DNA from: CAZVRZ01 sp964629965
GTDB taxonomy: Bacteria; Chloroflexota; Anaerolineae; Anaerolineales; UBA4823
Assembly: GCA_964629965.1 (NCBI GenBank)
Contig: CAZVRZ010000073.1
Span: forward strand, 1-26,896
Direction of reading: 5' to 3'
Length of the DNA: 26,896 bases
This document shows positions 1-8,293 of this stretch, one piece after another. The notes under the pieces are model-generated. The model searched no databases. It saw only the letters and a program-made list of their open reading frames with translations, and was not told where the DNA came from. How positions within the stretch are numbered: the stretch's first letter is position 1; each line of letters starts with the position of its first letter. Both the position numbers and the translations under genes were made by a program.

Positions 1-177
1 AACCTGGACTCGAAGTCGGGCCAGGAGATCATGGAGTTGATCCTGGCATTGAATAAAGAGCGTGGCACCACGGTGATCATTGTCACCCATGATCCCGCCA
101 TTGCAGCTCTCACGCAGCGCGTTATTCGATTGCGAGATGGGGCATTGCAGGTAGAGGATAATACGGAGTCTGTATGA
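1..177 (+). CDS. ABC transporter ATP-binding protein, C-terminal fragment (MacB/LolD type)
   Basis: Only the last 58 residues lie in the window; the gene begins beyond the left edge. The visible part starts at the D-loop (NLDSKSG) and contains the H-loop histidine in VTHD, about 34 residues from the window edge. Walker A, the signature motif and Walker B must lie upstream. The layout D-loop, IMELILALNKERGTTVIIVTHD, then a short RVIRLRDG tail is typical of the LolD/MacB subfamily, which energises FtsX-like permeases. The stop codon overlaps the start of the next gene (ATGA at 174-177), so ATPase and permease are translationally coupled and almost certainly work as one exporter or mechanotransmission complex at the cytoplasmic membrane. 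The substrate cannot be told from this fragment. Confidence 0.92.
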   Translation, partial: NLDSKSGQEIMELILALNKERGTTVIIVTHDPAIAALTQRVIRLRDGALQVEDNTESV

Positions 178-1397
178 ACCTGATCCAAGTATTCCTTGAA
201 GCGGTAGAAAGCCTCTTCGTCAATAAGCTGCGCTCGGTGCTGACCGTGCTGGGCATTGTGATCGGCGTGGCGGCGGTGATCTCGATGCTGTCGATTGGTC
301 GCGGTGCTGAAAACGCGATCAATGACCAGATCAATAGTATTGGCGTTAACATGATCTACATTTTTTCGGGCGGTGAAAAAGAGCGTAATCCACAGCCGCT
401 GACCGTGGGCGACGCCGAAGCGCTGGCGGATCCTTCGCAGGCGCCAGCAATTTTGAGTGTGGCCCCGGTACTGCAAGGCGGAGGGCAGATTGTGCAAAAA
501 GGAGAAAAGGTTTATGGCTCCATCGTTGCAACCACGCCCGAGTATCTTGTAGTTCGCAGCCTGACCGTGGCTGAGGGCCAATTCATTAACGCCACTAACC
601 TTGAAGAACGGTCGGCGGTAGTAGTGCTGGGCAGTGAAATCGCGTTGACCTTGTTTGGCCGCACGACCGATGTGGTTGGCGAGACAGTGCGCGTTCAAAA
701 CCAACCTTTCCGAGTGATCGGAGTGATGGAAAGCCGCGGCGGCACTGCCTTTGGCTCTGAGGACGAAGAGGTCTACGTTCCTCTGACCACGGCGCAGTCG
801 CGTTTGATCCGCCGCCAGACGCATGACGAAATAGACCAGATCATGGTGCAGGCAGCGAGCGCTGAAGAATCGCAATCTGCGGTTAACCAGATCAATCGCA
901 TCCTGGCCCGGCGCCACCGCACTACTCTCGATGAGCTGGATTTTTCCACTTTGCAGCAGCAGCAAATCCTGGAAATGACCGCCTCGATTACCGGGATATT
1001 GACCATCTTCCTGGGGGGCATTGGTGGTATCTCGCTGTTGGTGGGTGGGATTGGAATCATGAATATTATGTATGTCACCGTGAGCGAGCGGACGCGCGAG
1101 ATTGGGCTTCGCAAGGCGATTGGGGCGCGTAAAATGGATATCCTGGTACAGTTTCTGGCCGAATCGGCTGTGCTGAGTATGATCGGTGGAATTTTAGGGA
1201 TCATGCTGGCCTGGGGCATCACACTGCTTGTCGCCCAGATCGCGGCTAACCAGGATGTTGCCATCCGGCCAGAAATCCGTATCGATACGGTGCTGTTGGC
1301 AACGCTGTTTTCAGCCGGGGTGGGACTGTTCTTTGGATTTTACCCGGCCCGCAGAGCGGCGAATCTACAACCGGTGGAAGCGCTACGGTACGAATGA
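174..1397 (+). CDS. MacB/FtsX-family ABC transporter permease
   Basis: This 407-residue protein has the MacB-PCD/FtsX architecture. It has an N-terminal membrane helix at about residues 18-42 (LRSVLTVLGIVIGVAAVISM), a large extracytoplasmic domain at about 45-270, and three C-terminal helices at about 275-305, 325-352 and 368-395. The cytoplasmic loop after the second helix carries the conserved SERTREIGLRKAIGAR motif, which contacts the ATPase. Length is normal for the unfused permease subunit; E. coli MacB is a longer fusion with its ATPase. The start follows GGAG by 5 nt and overlaps the ATPase stop. Family members export macrolides, lipoproteins, peptides or siderophores, or transmit mechanical force; the substrate here is unknown. 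The gene converges on nuoN across 45 bp. Confidence 0.9.
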   Translation: MNLIQVFLEAVESLFVNKLRSVLTVLGIVIGVAAVISMLSIGRGAENAINDQINSIGVNMIYIFSGGEKERNPQPLTVGDAEALADPSQAPAILSVAPVLQGGGQIVQKGEKVYGSIVATTPEYLVVRSLTVAEGQFINATNLEERSAVVVLGSEIALTLFGRTTDVVGETVRVQNQPFRVIGVMESRGGTAFGSEDEEVYVPLTTAQSRLIRRQTHDEIDQIMVQAASAEESQSAVNQINRILARRHRTTLDELDFSTLQQQQILEMTASITGILTIFLGGIGGISLLVGGIGIMNIMYVTVSERTREIGLRKAIGARKMDILVQFLAESAVLSMIGGILGIMLAWGITLLVAQIAANQDVAIRPEIRIDTVLLATLFSAGVGLFFGFYPARRAANLQPVEALRYE

Positions 1398-1403
1398 GTT
1401 GAG

Positions 1404-1432
1404 TTGTTAGGGTCAGCGCCGCTGACCTCAAC
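1404..1432. repeat. Family B palindromic repeat between convergent macB-like gene and nuoN
   Basis: The core arms GGTCAGC (1411-1417) and GCTGACC (1421-1427) surround a GCC loop; flanking GTT and AAC extend the stem. Half-copies of family A (GAGTTGA) lie on both sides, at 1396-1406 and 1434-1440. Because it fills the 45-bp gap between two convergent genes it may act as a two-way transcription terminator, but there is no T-run on either side, so it is called a repeat first. The same hairpin recurs at 9393-9419 and 10510-10536. Confidence 0.8.
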
Positions 1433-1442
1433 TGAGTTGAGA

Positions 1443-3062
1443 TTAATAAACTGCGAGCATGGCTTGCGCGGCCCAGCGCAAAAGCGGGGCGGCAAACAAG
1501 CTGAGTACGATCACTGCCACTGCCGAAACATAAGCAAACAGGCAGGTGTAGTCAGTCTGGCGCGGCGCGGGTGCAGCGTGATCTTGTGACGGTGCATCGC
1601 TCATATACATCAACATGATGATGCGCAGGTAATAATAGGCTGAGATCAGCGAGGTAAGCACGCCGATGATCGCCAGCCAGGTTTGCCCGCCTTCCAGTGC
1701 AACACGGAACAGGTAGAATTTACCGATAAAGCCCAGCGTGGGCGGTACACCGGTGAAGGAGAGCATAAAGACCGCCATGGCGGCTGCCAGTGCGGGGCGC
1801 CTGCGACCCAGGCCTACATAATCTTCCAATGCCAGGCCTCTTCGTTCATCAAAGGGAGTAGACTTCTGCTGTTCTTCCGCCTTTTCCAGGGCAATCACTA
1901 CGGCCCAGGCGCCGAAGCCGGTCACGGCGTATGTAGCCAGGTAGAACAGGGCCGCGGCTACGGACTCGTTTGCCATCCCCGGCTGGCCAAAGGTGACCAA
2001 GGCCATCAGGATATAGCCGGCGTGGGCGATGCTGGAATACGCCAGCATGCGTTTGATGTTGGTTTGAGCGATGGCGATCAGGTTTCCCAGGAGCATTGTC
2101 ATCACAGCCAAGGCCCACAAGATGGGCGACAGATCCGCGGCCAGGCTGGGAAAGGCTGCCACGAATACTCGCAGCAGTGCAGCAAAGCCGCCGGCTTTGG
2201 CGGCAACCGACATAAAGGCGGAAACTGCGCTTGGCGCGCCATGGTATACGTCAGGCGTCCACATGTGAAAAGGAACGGCAGATACTTTGAAGCCTAAGCC
2301 TACCAGAATTAGGGCTGCGCCAATGGTCATCAGGCCTGGGTTTGCACCGGCTGCCTTGACGATGCCCTCCAGGGTGGTGCTGCCGGTGGCGCCATATACC
2401 AGGGCGATGCCATAGACTACAAACCCACCTGCATACACCCCCAGCAAGAAGTATTTCAAGCCGGCTTCCTCCGAGTCCAGGCGGGGATGGGCAAAGGCTG
2501 CCAGGATATACAGCGGGATCGAAAGCCACTCGAGCGAAATAAAAACCATGATCAGATCGGAGGCCATGGACATCATTAGCATGCCTCCGATCGAGAAAAG
2601 CAGCAAAACGTAGAATTCGCCGCGTTCGATATTCATGCGTTTCAGGTAGTCGTAGGCCAACAGGATGGCGGCCAGGCCGCTGCAGAGAAAAAGTATATGC
2701 AGGAAAATGGCGAACCCATCCATGGTAGCCATGCCGTTAAAGGCTGTTTCAGGTAGAGAACATGGCAGGGTATTCCCTGAAGGTGAAAGCGGCGAGGCCA
2801 TGCAGGGTGCTGCCTTGACCAGGGTCAATCCCAGCGCAATCAGCAAACCCACGGCTGCCAGGATGGCGGTCCAGTGTTTGCGTTGATTGAAGAGGAAAGC
2901 ATCTAGCAGCAGTAAGAGGCAGGTCCAGGTCATCAAAAAAGCTAATGGCAGGATGGTCATCAGGCCGTCGGTCGAAGCAGGTGTAAACTGAGTTGGGTAC
3001 AACTCAAACACCGTTTGCAAGAGACTATCGATTGCGGATGAACTGCTGTAAGACAGAGTCAT
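1443..3062 (-). CDS. nuoN: NADH-quinone oxidoreductase subunit N
   Basis: NuoN is one of three antiporter-like proton-pumping subunits of the complex I membrane arm. The 539-residue product is almost wholly hydrophobic, with about 14 membrane helices. Family signatures include the segment FISLEWLSIPLYILAAF around residues 170-190 with its conserved glutamate, and the lysine-bearing helices near GLGFKVSAVPFHMWTPDVY (about residues 255-275). Start: ATG with AAGGAG 7 nt upstream. It is the last nuo gene, 21 bp after nuoM. The N-terminus is unusual: before the first helix is a polar stretch that contains a family A repeat copy translated as ELYPTQ (about residues 20-25). Confidence 0.95.
   Translation of the reverse strand: MTLSYSSSSAIDSLLQTVFELYPTQFTPASTDGLMTILPLAFLMTWTCLLLLLDAFLFNQRKHWTAILAAVGLLIALGLTLVKAAPCMASPLSPSGNTLPCSLPETAFNGMATMDGFAIFLHILFLCSGLAAILLAYDYLKRMNIERGEFYVLLLFSIGGMLMMSMASDLIMVFISLEWLSIPLYILAAFAHPRLDSEEAGLKYFLLGVYAGGFVVYGIALVYGATGSTTLEGIVKAAGANPGLMTIGAALILVGLGFKVSAVPFHMWTPDVYHGAPSAVSAFMSVAAKAGGFAALLRVFVAAFPSLAADLSPILWALAVMTMLLGNLIAIAQTNIKRMLAYSSIAHAGYILMALVTFGQPGMANESVAAALFYLATYAVTGFGAWAVVIALEKAEEQQKSTPFDERRGLALEDYVGLGRRRPALAAAMAVFMLSFTGVPPTLGFIGKFYLFRVALEGGQTWLAIIGVLTSLISAYYYLRIIMLMYMSDAPSQDHAAPAPRQTDYTCLFAYVSAVAVIVLSLFAAPLLRWAAQAMLAVY
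2990..3005. repeat. Family A palindromic repeat inside nuoN
   Basis: GAGTTGGGTACAACTC, a perfect family A unit with arms GAGTTG and CAACTC around GGTA. It is read on the minus strand in the ELYPTQ frame, in the N-terminal extension of NuoN before the first membrane helix, so it should not disturb the pump core. Confidence 0.85.
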
Positions 3063-3083
3063 GACAAATCTCCTTGCGGAATG

Positions 3084-4595
3084 CTACGGCAGTCCGGCCG
3101 TTCCTGAGATCGTGATGAATGTGACCAGCTTCTCAACGGCAGGCCCGATGATGGCAAAGAAGGGTTTGGGGTATAAACCGATCCAGAAGATCAGGATCAG
3201 CAGTGGAAGGAGAGTGAGGATCTCGCGCCGGTTCAGATCTTTGAGCTCGCGGTTCTCGTCTTTGGTAACAGGACCTAAGAAAAGCTTCTGGAACATATGG
3301 AGCATATATACGGCTGCCAGGATGACGCCAATTGCAGCCAGGCCGGCGAACCAGTAAGAGCCGATAGCTTGTGAGCCGAAAGCGCCCAACAGAATGGCAA
3401 ACTCGCCGACAAAACCATTCAACCCGGGTAGACCCATTGATGATAGTGTGACAATCAGGGTGATGAGGCCGTAAATTGGCATCACTTTCCATAATCCACC
3501 AAAGGCATCCATATCCCGCGTGTGACGGCGCTCGTAGATCATACCGACGATCAAGAACAATGCGCCCGTGCTCAAGCCATGATTGATCATCTGCAAGATG
3601 GCGCCTTCGATGCCTTGCGGGTTAAGGGCAAATAGGCCAAGCATGACGAAACCCAGGTGGCTGACAGATGAGTAGGCCACCAGCTTTTTGACATCTTGCT
3701 GGGCATATGAAACCATCGCGCCGTACAAGATGCCAATGACTGCCAAACCCGCCATCCAGGGAGCCAACTTGACGGCGGCTTGTGGGAAGAAGGCCAGGTT
3801 AAAACGCAGGAAGCCGTAAGTTCCCATTTTCAACAGCACACCCGCCAGGATGACAGAACCAGCGGTGGGCGCTTCCACGTGAGCATCCGGCAGCCAGGAG
3901 TGCAGCGGCCACATCGGAACCTTGATCGCAAAAGCTGCCGCAAAAGCCAGGAAGAGCCAGATCTGGATGTTATAGGGTATGCCGCCCTTGGCGATCAAGG
4001 CGGGCACGGAGAAGGTCCCCTGCTGGATGCCCAGCCACAGGATTGCCAGCAGCATCAAGATCGAGCCAGCCATGGTATACAGGAAGAATTTAACCGCGGC
4101 ATACATGCGGCGTGACCCGCCCCATATCCCGATCAAAAAGTACATCGGTACCAGGGTGAATTCCCAGAAAATGTAGAACAGGAATAAATCCTGGGCCAGG
4201 AACACGCCGATCATGCCTACCTCCAGCAGTAGGAAGAAGATCATGAAGTCTTTGACACGTTCTTCCACTGCCTTCCAGGTTGAGAGGATTGACAGAGGAG
4301 TCAGGAGGGTGGTCAGCAGCACCAATAGGATGCTCAGGCCGTCAATGGCCAGGTGGTAGGAAATATCCCAATTGGCTACCTGGATCCAGGACCTGTCGAT
4401 AACCATTTGTAAGTTCGGGTCGGCTGCATTGAACTGCATAAGGATGGCAATGGAGATACCAAAGGTGATCAGGGATGTCACCAGAGCCGTCCAACGAATG
4501 GCGTTCTTTTGTTCCCCTTTGATAAATAGGAGAATCAGCGCACCCAGCAGGGGAAAGAAAGTGACCAGGGTCAGGGGGTGTAAAACGATATCCAT
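3084..4595 (-). CDS. nuoM: NADH-quinone oxidoreductase subunit M
   Basis: NuoM is an antiporter-like proton-translocating subunit of the complex I membrane arm. The 503-residue product has about 14 predicted helices and the family landmarks. These are the glutamate in FYIFWEFTLVPMYFLIGIWG (around residues 140-160), the proton path lysine in AFAIKVPMWPLHSWLPDAHVEAPTAGS (around 220-247), and VKKLVAYSSVSHLGFVMLG (around 305-323). Length is typical. Start: ATG preceded by GAGG at 7 nt. It sits 29 bp after nuoL and 21 bp before nuoN in the standard L-M-N order. No repeat copy was found in this gene. Confidence 0.96.
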   Translation of the reverse strand: MDIVLHPLTLVTFFPLLGALILLFIKGEQKNAIRWTALVTSLITFGISIAILMQFNAADPNLQMVIDRSWIQVANWDISYHLAIDGLSILLVLLTTLLTPLSILSTWKAVEERVKDFMIFFLLLEVGMIGVFLAQDLFLFYIFWEFTLVPMYFLIGIWGGSRRMYAAVKFFLYTMAGSILMLLAILWLGIQQGTFSVPALIAKGGIPYNIQIWLFLAFAAAFAIKVPMWPLHSWLPDAHVEAPTAGSVILAGVLLKMGTYGFLRFNLAFFPQAAVKLAPWMAGLAVIGILYGAMVSYAQQDVKKLVAYSSVSHLGFVMLGLFALNPQGIEGAILQMINHGLSTGALFLIVGMIYERRHTRDMDAFGGLWKVMPIYGLITLIVTLSSMGLPGLNGFVGEFAILLGAFGSQAIGSYWFAGLAAIGVILAAVYMLHMFQKLFLGPVTKDENRELKDLNRREILTLLPLLILIFWIGLYPKPFFAIIGPAVEKLVTFITISGTAGLP

Positions 4596-4624
4596 AGATC
4601 GTCCTCGTCTCTGTAAGATACTTG

Positions 4625-6889
4625 TTAGCGCAATATCAAATAACCCAGAATGACAACCACACCAACAAAAATCGAGAAGGCATAGCTGCGTACCAGCCCA
4701 TTTTGAATGCCGCGCAGACTCTCAGCCAACCATTGGGTAAGAGCGGCGATGCCGTTGGCGATTGCATCGATGCCGCCCAGGTCAATGCGCACTGCCAGCA
4801 GGCGAGTGCACGCTTTGAAGCCGTTAGCGATCACTTTATCGTGGAACCAATCGTGCCATATTTGCCAATCCACCACATTTGCCAGAAAGCGGGAAAAAGC
4901 GATGTACGGATTGAGAAGGGCAGCCTTATATAGTTCATCTACATACCACTTGTTTTCCATCCAGGTGAAGATGGGACCCAGGTAGGCTCGCATGGGATCG
5001 TCGGGCTTCCTGGCCACTGGCAACGTCTGTAGCTCTTCATAACGCCGCCGGTAGACGGCATAGGCAGCTATGATGGCACCCACGGCTAAAACTGTGGAGA
5101 TCAGTGCCACCAGCAGATTCATCCCGCCAATCGTAAAGGTGCTGCTGATGGCTTCTTTGTTTTGCTCCACAGCTTCCATTGTGGTCAATGATGCCGCGTT
5201 TATCGTAAACAGCGATCCGATTTCCATTTCAGCCAGGTGGGTGGCTTGACCTAAGGTATTCTCCAGCCAACCGGTAAAGGTATGCAAGCCGGGTAAGTTC
5301 ATCATCCCGCCCAGCACGGACAACACAGCCAGGATGATGAGCGGCACGGTCATTACTGGCGGGTTTTCCCTGGCATGAGCGGCGGGGGTGGTGCGCGCCT
5401 TGCCAAAGAAAACCAGGAACACCTGGCGTCCCATGTAGAAAGCTGTGAAGAAAGCTGTGATGGTTAACATCCAGTAGATTGCCGGCTGTAGGTGCGAAGC
5501 TTCAGCCAGGATTTCATCTTTTGACCAGAAACCTGCAAAAGGCACAATGCCCGCCAGGGCAAGTGCCCCGATCACATAAACCCAGAAGGTGATCTTCATA
5601 CGATTCTTCAAGCCGCCCATGTTGCGCATATCCTGCGGGTCGAAGTGGGTTGTTTTTACTCCTCCTGGCGTCTTTGAACTGCTGGTTTCAAAAGGATGTT
5701 CGAGTTTAAGCGCTTTCTTGAGCTTGGGATCGTTTTCGGCGTGGTGCAGGCCATGCTCAACACCCTGGATTACCGAGCCAGCGGAGAGGAAAAGCAGTGC
5801 CTTGAAGAAGGCGTGTGTCACCAAATGGAACATCCCAGCGACAAATGCGCCCATACCAACGGCCGCCACCATGAAGCCCAATTGGCTGATGGTGGAATAT
5901 GCCAAAACTTTCTTGATATCGAATTGCGCCAAGGCGATTGTAGCCGCAAACAACGCCGTCAGTCCGCCGACCGCTGCCACGATCGTCTGGGCCTGGGGCG
6001 CCAGTGTGAAGATGGGCGCCGAACGAGCTACCAGGTACACGCCAGCCGTGACCATCGTGGCAGCATGGATCAGCGCTGAGACCGGCGTGGGCCCAGCCAT
6101 GGCATCGGGTAGCCACACGTACAGTGGAAGCTGGGCTGATTTGCCCGCCACAGCCAGGAGCATGAACAAGGTGATTGCCAGTACCACATTGCTATTAATA
6201 TCTGCTACCTGGATCGCTCGTTGAGAGATGGTCTCAAAATCCACTGCTCGAAAGTTCCAAAAGATCAGGAAGGTTGCCATCAGAAAACCCAGGTCGCCGA
6301 TGCGGTTGGTGACGAAAGCCTTCTTTGCAGCGATGGCATTGCCAATACCGTCTTTGCCTTTGTCATACCAGAAGCCGATCAGCAAGTAAGAGCAAAGCCC
6401 CACGCCTTCCCAGCCCACGAACAGCATCATGTAATTGGCGCTGCTCACCAGGAGCATCATAGCAGCGATGAATAGGTTCATAAAAACGAAGAAGCGTGAG
6501 AAACGGCCTGGATCGCCGTTGAGGCGCACATCTTCGTGCATGTAGCCGATCGAATAGATATGGATCAGCGTGCCAACTCCCGAAACAACCAGCATCATGG
6601 TTACAGAAAGGGTGTCCACGCGAAAGGACCAATCCAGTTTCAGTTCGGCAATGTGGATCCATTCGGCGAAGGGAACGGTCATGCCTGCGGGCTTTCCAAC
6701 GAGCGCAATGGCCAGCAGCACCGAGACAACGAAGGCCATAGCTGTCGCCGAACTGGCAACCAGGCCGACGACTTTTTCGCTCATGCGCCTGCCAAAGATA
6801 CTGTTGATCAACAGGCCAATGATTGGAAAGAAGACGACCAGGGGAACGAGGGGAAAAAGCCCATCAGGGGTGATCGTACCGGTCCACAT
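4625..6889 (-). CDS. nuoL: NADH-quinone oxidoreductase subunit L
   Basis: NuoL is the distal proton-pumping subunit of complex I, with the lateral helix that spans the membrane arm. At 754 residues it is longer than E. coli NuoL (about 610). The signatures VGWEGVGLCSYLLIGFW (about 145-160), AQLPLYVWLPDAMAGPTPVSALIHAATMVTAGVYL and DIKKVLAYSTISQLGFM are intact. Extra length comes from two polar loops: one near residues 385-420 (including HPFETSSSK) between the antiporter core and the DPQDMRNMGGL motif, and one around 560-610 before the lateral-helix region. The gene starts 4 nt after the nuoK stop; AAGGG lies 8 nt before the ATG. The first loop holds a 15-base string also found in nuoG (see findings). 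Confidence 0.95.
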   Translation of the reverse strand: MWTGTITPDGLFPLVPLVVFFPIIGLLINSIFGRRMSEKVVGLVASSATAMAFVVSVLLAIALVGKPAGMTVPFAEWIHIAELKLDWSFRVDTLSVTMMLVVSGVGTLIHIYSIGYMHEDVRLNGDPGRFSRFFVFMNLFIAAMMLLVSSANYMMLFVGWEGVGLCSYLLIGFWYDKGKDGIGNAIAAKKAFVTNRIGDLGFLMATFLIFWNFRAVDFETISQRAIQVADINSNVVLAITLFMLLAVAGKSAQLPLYVWLPDAMAGPTPVSALIHAATMVTAGVYLVARSAPIFTLAPQAQTIVAAVGGLTALFAATIALAQFDIKKVLAYSTISQLGFMVAAVGMGAFVAGMFHLVTHAFFKALLFLSAGSVIQGVEHGLHHAENDPKLKKALKLEHPFETSSSKTPGGVKTTHFDPQDMRNMGGLKNRMKITFWVYVIGALALAGIVPFAGFWSKDEILAEASHLQPAIYWMLTITAFFTAFYMGRQVFLVFFGKARTTPAAHARENPPVMTVPLIILAVLSVLGGMMNLPGLHTFTGWLENTLGQATHLAEMEIGSLFTINAASLTTMEAVEQNKEAISSTFTIGGMNLLVALISTVLAVGAIIAAYAVYRRRYEELQTLPVARKPDDPMRAYLGPIFTWMENKWYVDELYKAALLNPYIAFSRFLANVVDWQIWHDWFHDKVIANGFKACTRLLAVRIDLGGIDAIANGIAALTQWLAESLRGIQNGLVRSYAFSIFVGVVVILGYLILR

Positions 6890-6893
6890 ATCA

Positions 6894-7196
6894 TTAACCC
6901 TTCAGGATGCTCATCTGGTCGATATCGGTGCTGTTCTTGGAGCGGAAGATTGCCACGATCAGTGCCAACCCAACGGCAACTTCAGCGGCGGCTACCGTCA
7001 TGATGAAGAATACAAATATTTGGCCGCTGGCCTGTCCAAACTGGCGGGCAAAAGCAACAAACGCCAAGTTGGCAGAATTTAACATCAATTCAACCGACAT
7101 GAAAATGATGATCGGGTTGCGCCGGATCAACACTCCCAAAGCTCCGATGGAGAATAAAATGGCCGAAAGGCCGATATAGTAGGTGATCGGGATCAA
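6894..7196 (-). CDS. nuoK: NADH-quinone oxidoreductase subunit K
   Basis: NuoK is a small membrane subunit of complex I with three helices that links NuoJ and NuoN. The 100-residue product has the normal length and the conserved membrane glutamates in IIFMSVELMLNSANLAFVAF (about residues 30-50) and in TVAAAEVAVGLALIVAIFR (about 67-86). The likely start is TTG at 7196, because AAGGAAGG ends 5 nt before it and no in-frame ATG gives the full first helix. It lies 19 bp after nuoJ and 4 bp before nuoL. Confidence 0.94.
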   Translation of the reverse strand: MIPITYYIGLSAILFSIGALGVLIRRNPIIIFMSVELMLNSANLAFVAFARQFGQASGQIFVFFIMTVAAAEVAVGLALIVAIFRSKNSTDIDQMSILKG

Positions 7197-7215
7197 TGAA
7201 ACCTTCCTTTTGCGC

Positions 7216-7746
7216 CTAGGATTTCTTCTCGTTCCTGGTCATGACGATTGCGCCGATCATGGCGATCAGCAGCAAGATGGAGGTCGCTTCAAATGGCAAC
7301 ATGTATTGGGAGAAGAGCACCTGTCCGATTTCAAGCGGGCTGCCAAACGCCGGTGGCAGCTCGGCTGCGGCAGCGGGGGTGCGCAGTTCGCGCAAGACCA
7401 GGTAAACTGCTTCTGCCACCAGTACAATACCCAACACCAGCGCGGTAGGCTGCCACCACCAACGGGCCCGAGTTTGCCCGGCGCGCTCTGCCCCCAACAG
7501 CATGATCACGAAAATGAACAATACCATGATCGCGCCGGCATAGACGGTCACCTGCGCGATAGCAATGAAGGGTGCCTCCAGCATCAGGTAAAAAATGGCT
7601 ACAACGATAAAGTTGACGATCAATAATAAAGCCGCATAGACTGCGTTCCGGCTGAGCAGCATCCCCAGCGCGGAAAGTAAGGCAAGCACAGCCAGGGCAA
7701 AAAACAAGATCAATTCATTGGGTACCACGCTTGCGCTGAGAGTCAT
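7216..7746 (-). CDS. nuoJ: NADH-quinone oxidoreductase subunit J
   Basis: NuoJ is a membrane subunit of complex I with five helices, including the pi-bulge helix thought to transmit conformational change. The 176-residue product carries the family motif APFIAIAQVTVYAGAIMVLFIFVIMLL (about residues 55-82; it ends in polar residues after LGAERA). The ATG is only 5 bp after the nuoI stop, and the only clear Shine-Dalgarno (AAGGAG, inside nuoI) lies 12 nt upstream, so translation is probably coupled to nuoI. The N-terminus MTLSASVVPNELIL contains VVPN, encoded by sequence that looks like a degenerate family A repeat; this resemblance is weak. Confidence 0.94.
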   Translation of the reverse strand: MTLSASVVPNELILFFALAVLALLSALGMLLSRNAVYAALLLIVNFIVVAIFYLMLEAPFIAIAQVTVYAGAIMVLFIFVIMLLGAERAGQTRARWWWQPTALVLGIVLVAEAVYLVLRELRTPAAAAELPPAFGSPLEIGQVLFSQYMLPFEATSILLLIAMIGAIVMTRNEKKS

Positions 7747-7751
7747 AGTGA

Positions 7752-8291
7752 TTATCTGCTCCTTTGAGCCTGCGTCGCGTTTTGGTTTGCATCCGTAGGG
7801 TCTTGCATGACCGGGATCGAACGCGTGAAAACACCCGGCGGGGTTTGGCGGGGTGTGGTCATGGATTCATCGAGCGCTTTCTCGAGCAGTTTTTCTTTCG
7901 TGTAGATTGCCTGCGCCCGCTCGGTGAAAGACAGCTCATAATCTTTGCCCAGGACGATTGCCTCGGTGGGGCAGGCGTCTTCGCAGTAACCACAGAAGAT
8001 ACAGCGCAGCATATTGATCTCGTAAGTGCTGGCGTATCGCTCGCCGGGAGCATAGCGTTTTTCATCACTGTTTTCTGAAGCCTCGACAAAGATGGCATCG
8101 GACGGGCAGGCTGCTGCGCACAAAGCGCAGCCGATGCATTTCTCTAATCCGTTTTCGTAGCGTTTTAGTATATGGCGGCCTTTGAAGCGCCCGTACACCG
8201 GACGTTTGACCTCCGGGTACTGGATGGTCGGGGGCTTTTCGAACATGGAGCGGAACGTGGTCCACATGCCGCGCACAAAGGCTCTCAGCAT
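7752..8291 (-). CDS. nuoI: NADH-quinone oxidoreductase subunit I (2x[4Fe-4S] ferredoxin-like)
   Basis: NuoI carries clusters N6a and N6b on the electron path from NuoG to NuoB. Both CxxCxxCxxxCP motifs are present: CIGCALCAAACP (about residues 52-63) and CIFCGYCEDACP (about 95-106). The chosen ATG (8291, MLRAFVRG) has a strong AGGAGG 6 nt upstream and lies 2 nt after the nuoH stop. A longer frame reaching 8369 overlaps nuoH and has no family support. The 179-residue length is normal. The C-terminal 40 or so residues are a polar tail rich in Thr, Gln and Asn. Confidence 0.95.
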   Translation of the reverse strand: MLRAFVRGMWTTFRSMFEKPPTIQYPEVKRPVYGRFKGRHILKRYENGLEKCIGCALCAAACPSDAIFVEASENSDEKRYAPGERYASTYEINMLRCIFCGYCEDACPTEAIVLGKDYELSFTERAQAIYTKEKLLEKALDESMTTPRQTPPGVFTRSIPVMQDPTDANQNATQAQRSR

Positions 8292-8293
8292 GG

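Noticed and set aside
773..1264. 163-residue minus-strand frame opposite the macB-like gene
   Set aside because: Shadow of the permease: low-complexity Ile/Arg/Ser composition and no ribosome binding site.
5589..6224. 211-residue plus-strand frame opposite nuoL
   Set aside because: Antisense shadow of a well-supported nuoL; no family likeness or start signal.
7717..7732. Family A repeat at the start of nuoJ (ATTGGGTACCAC, encoding VVPN)
   Set aside because: Only the central part matches and the stem arms are lost. It may be an old copy, but chance cannot be excluded, so it is mentioned under nuoJ only.
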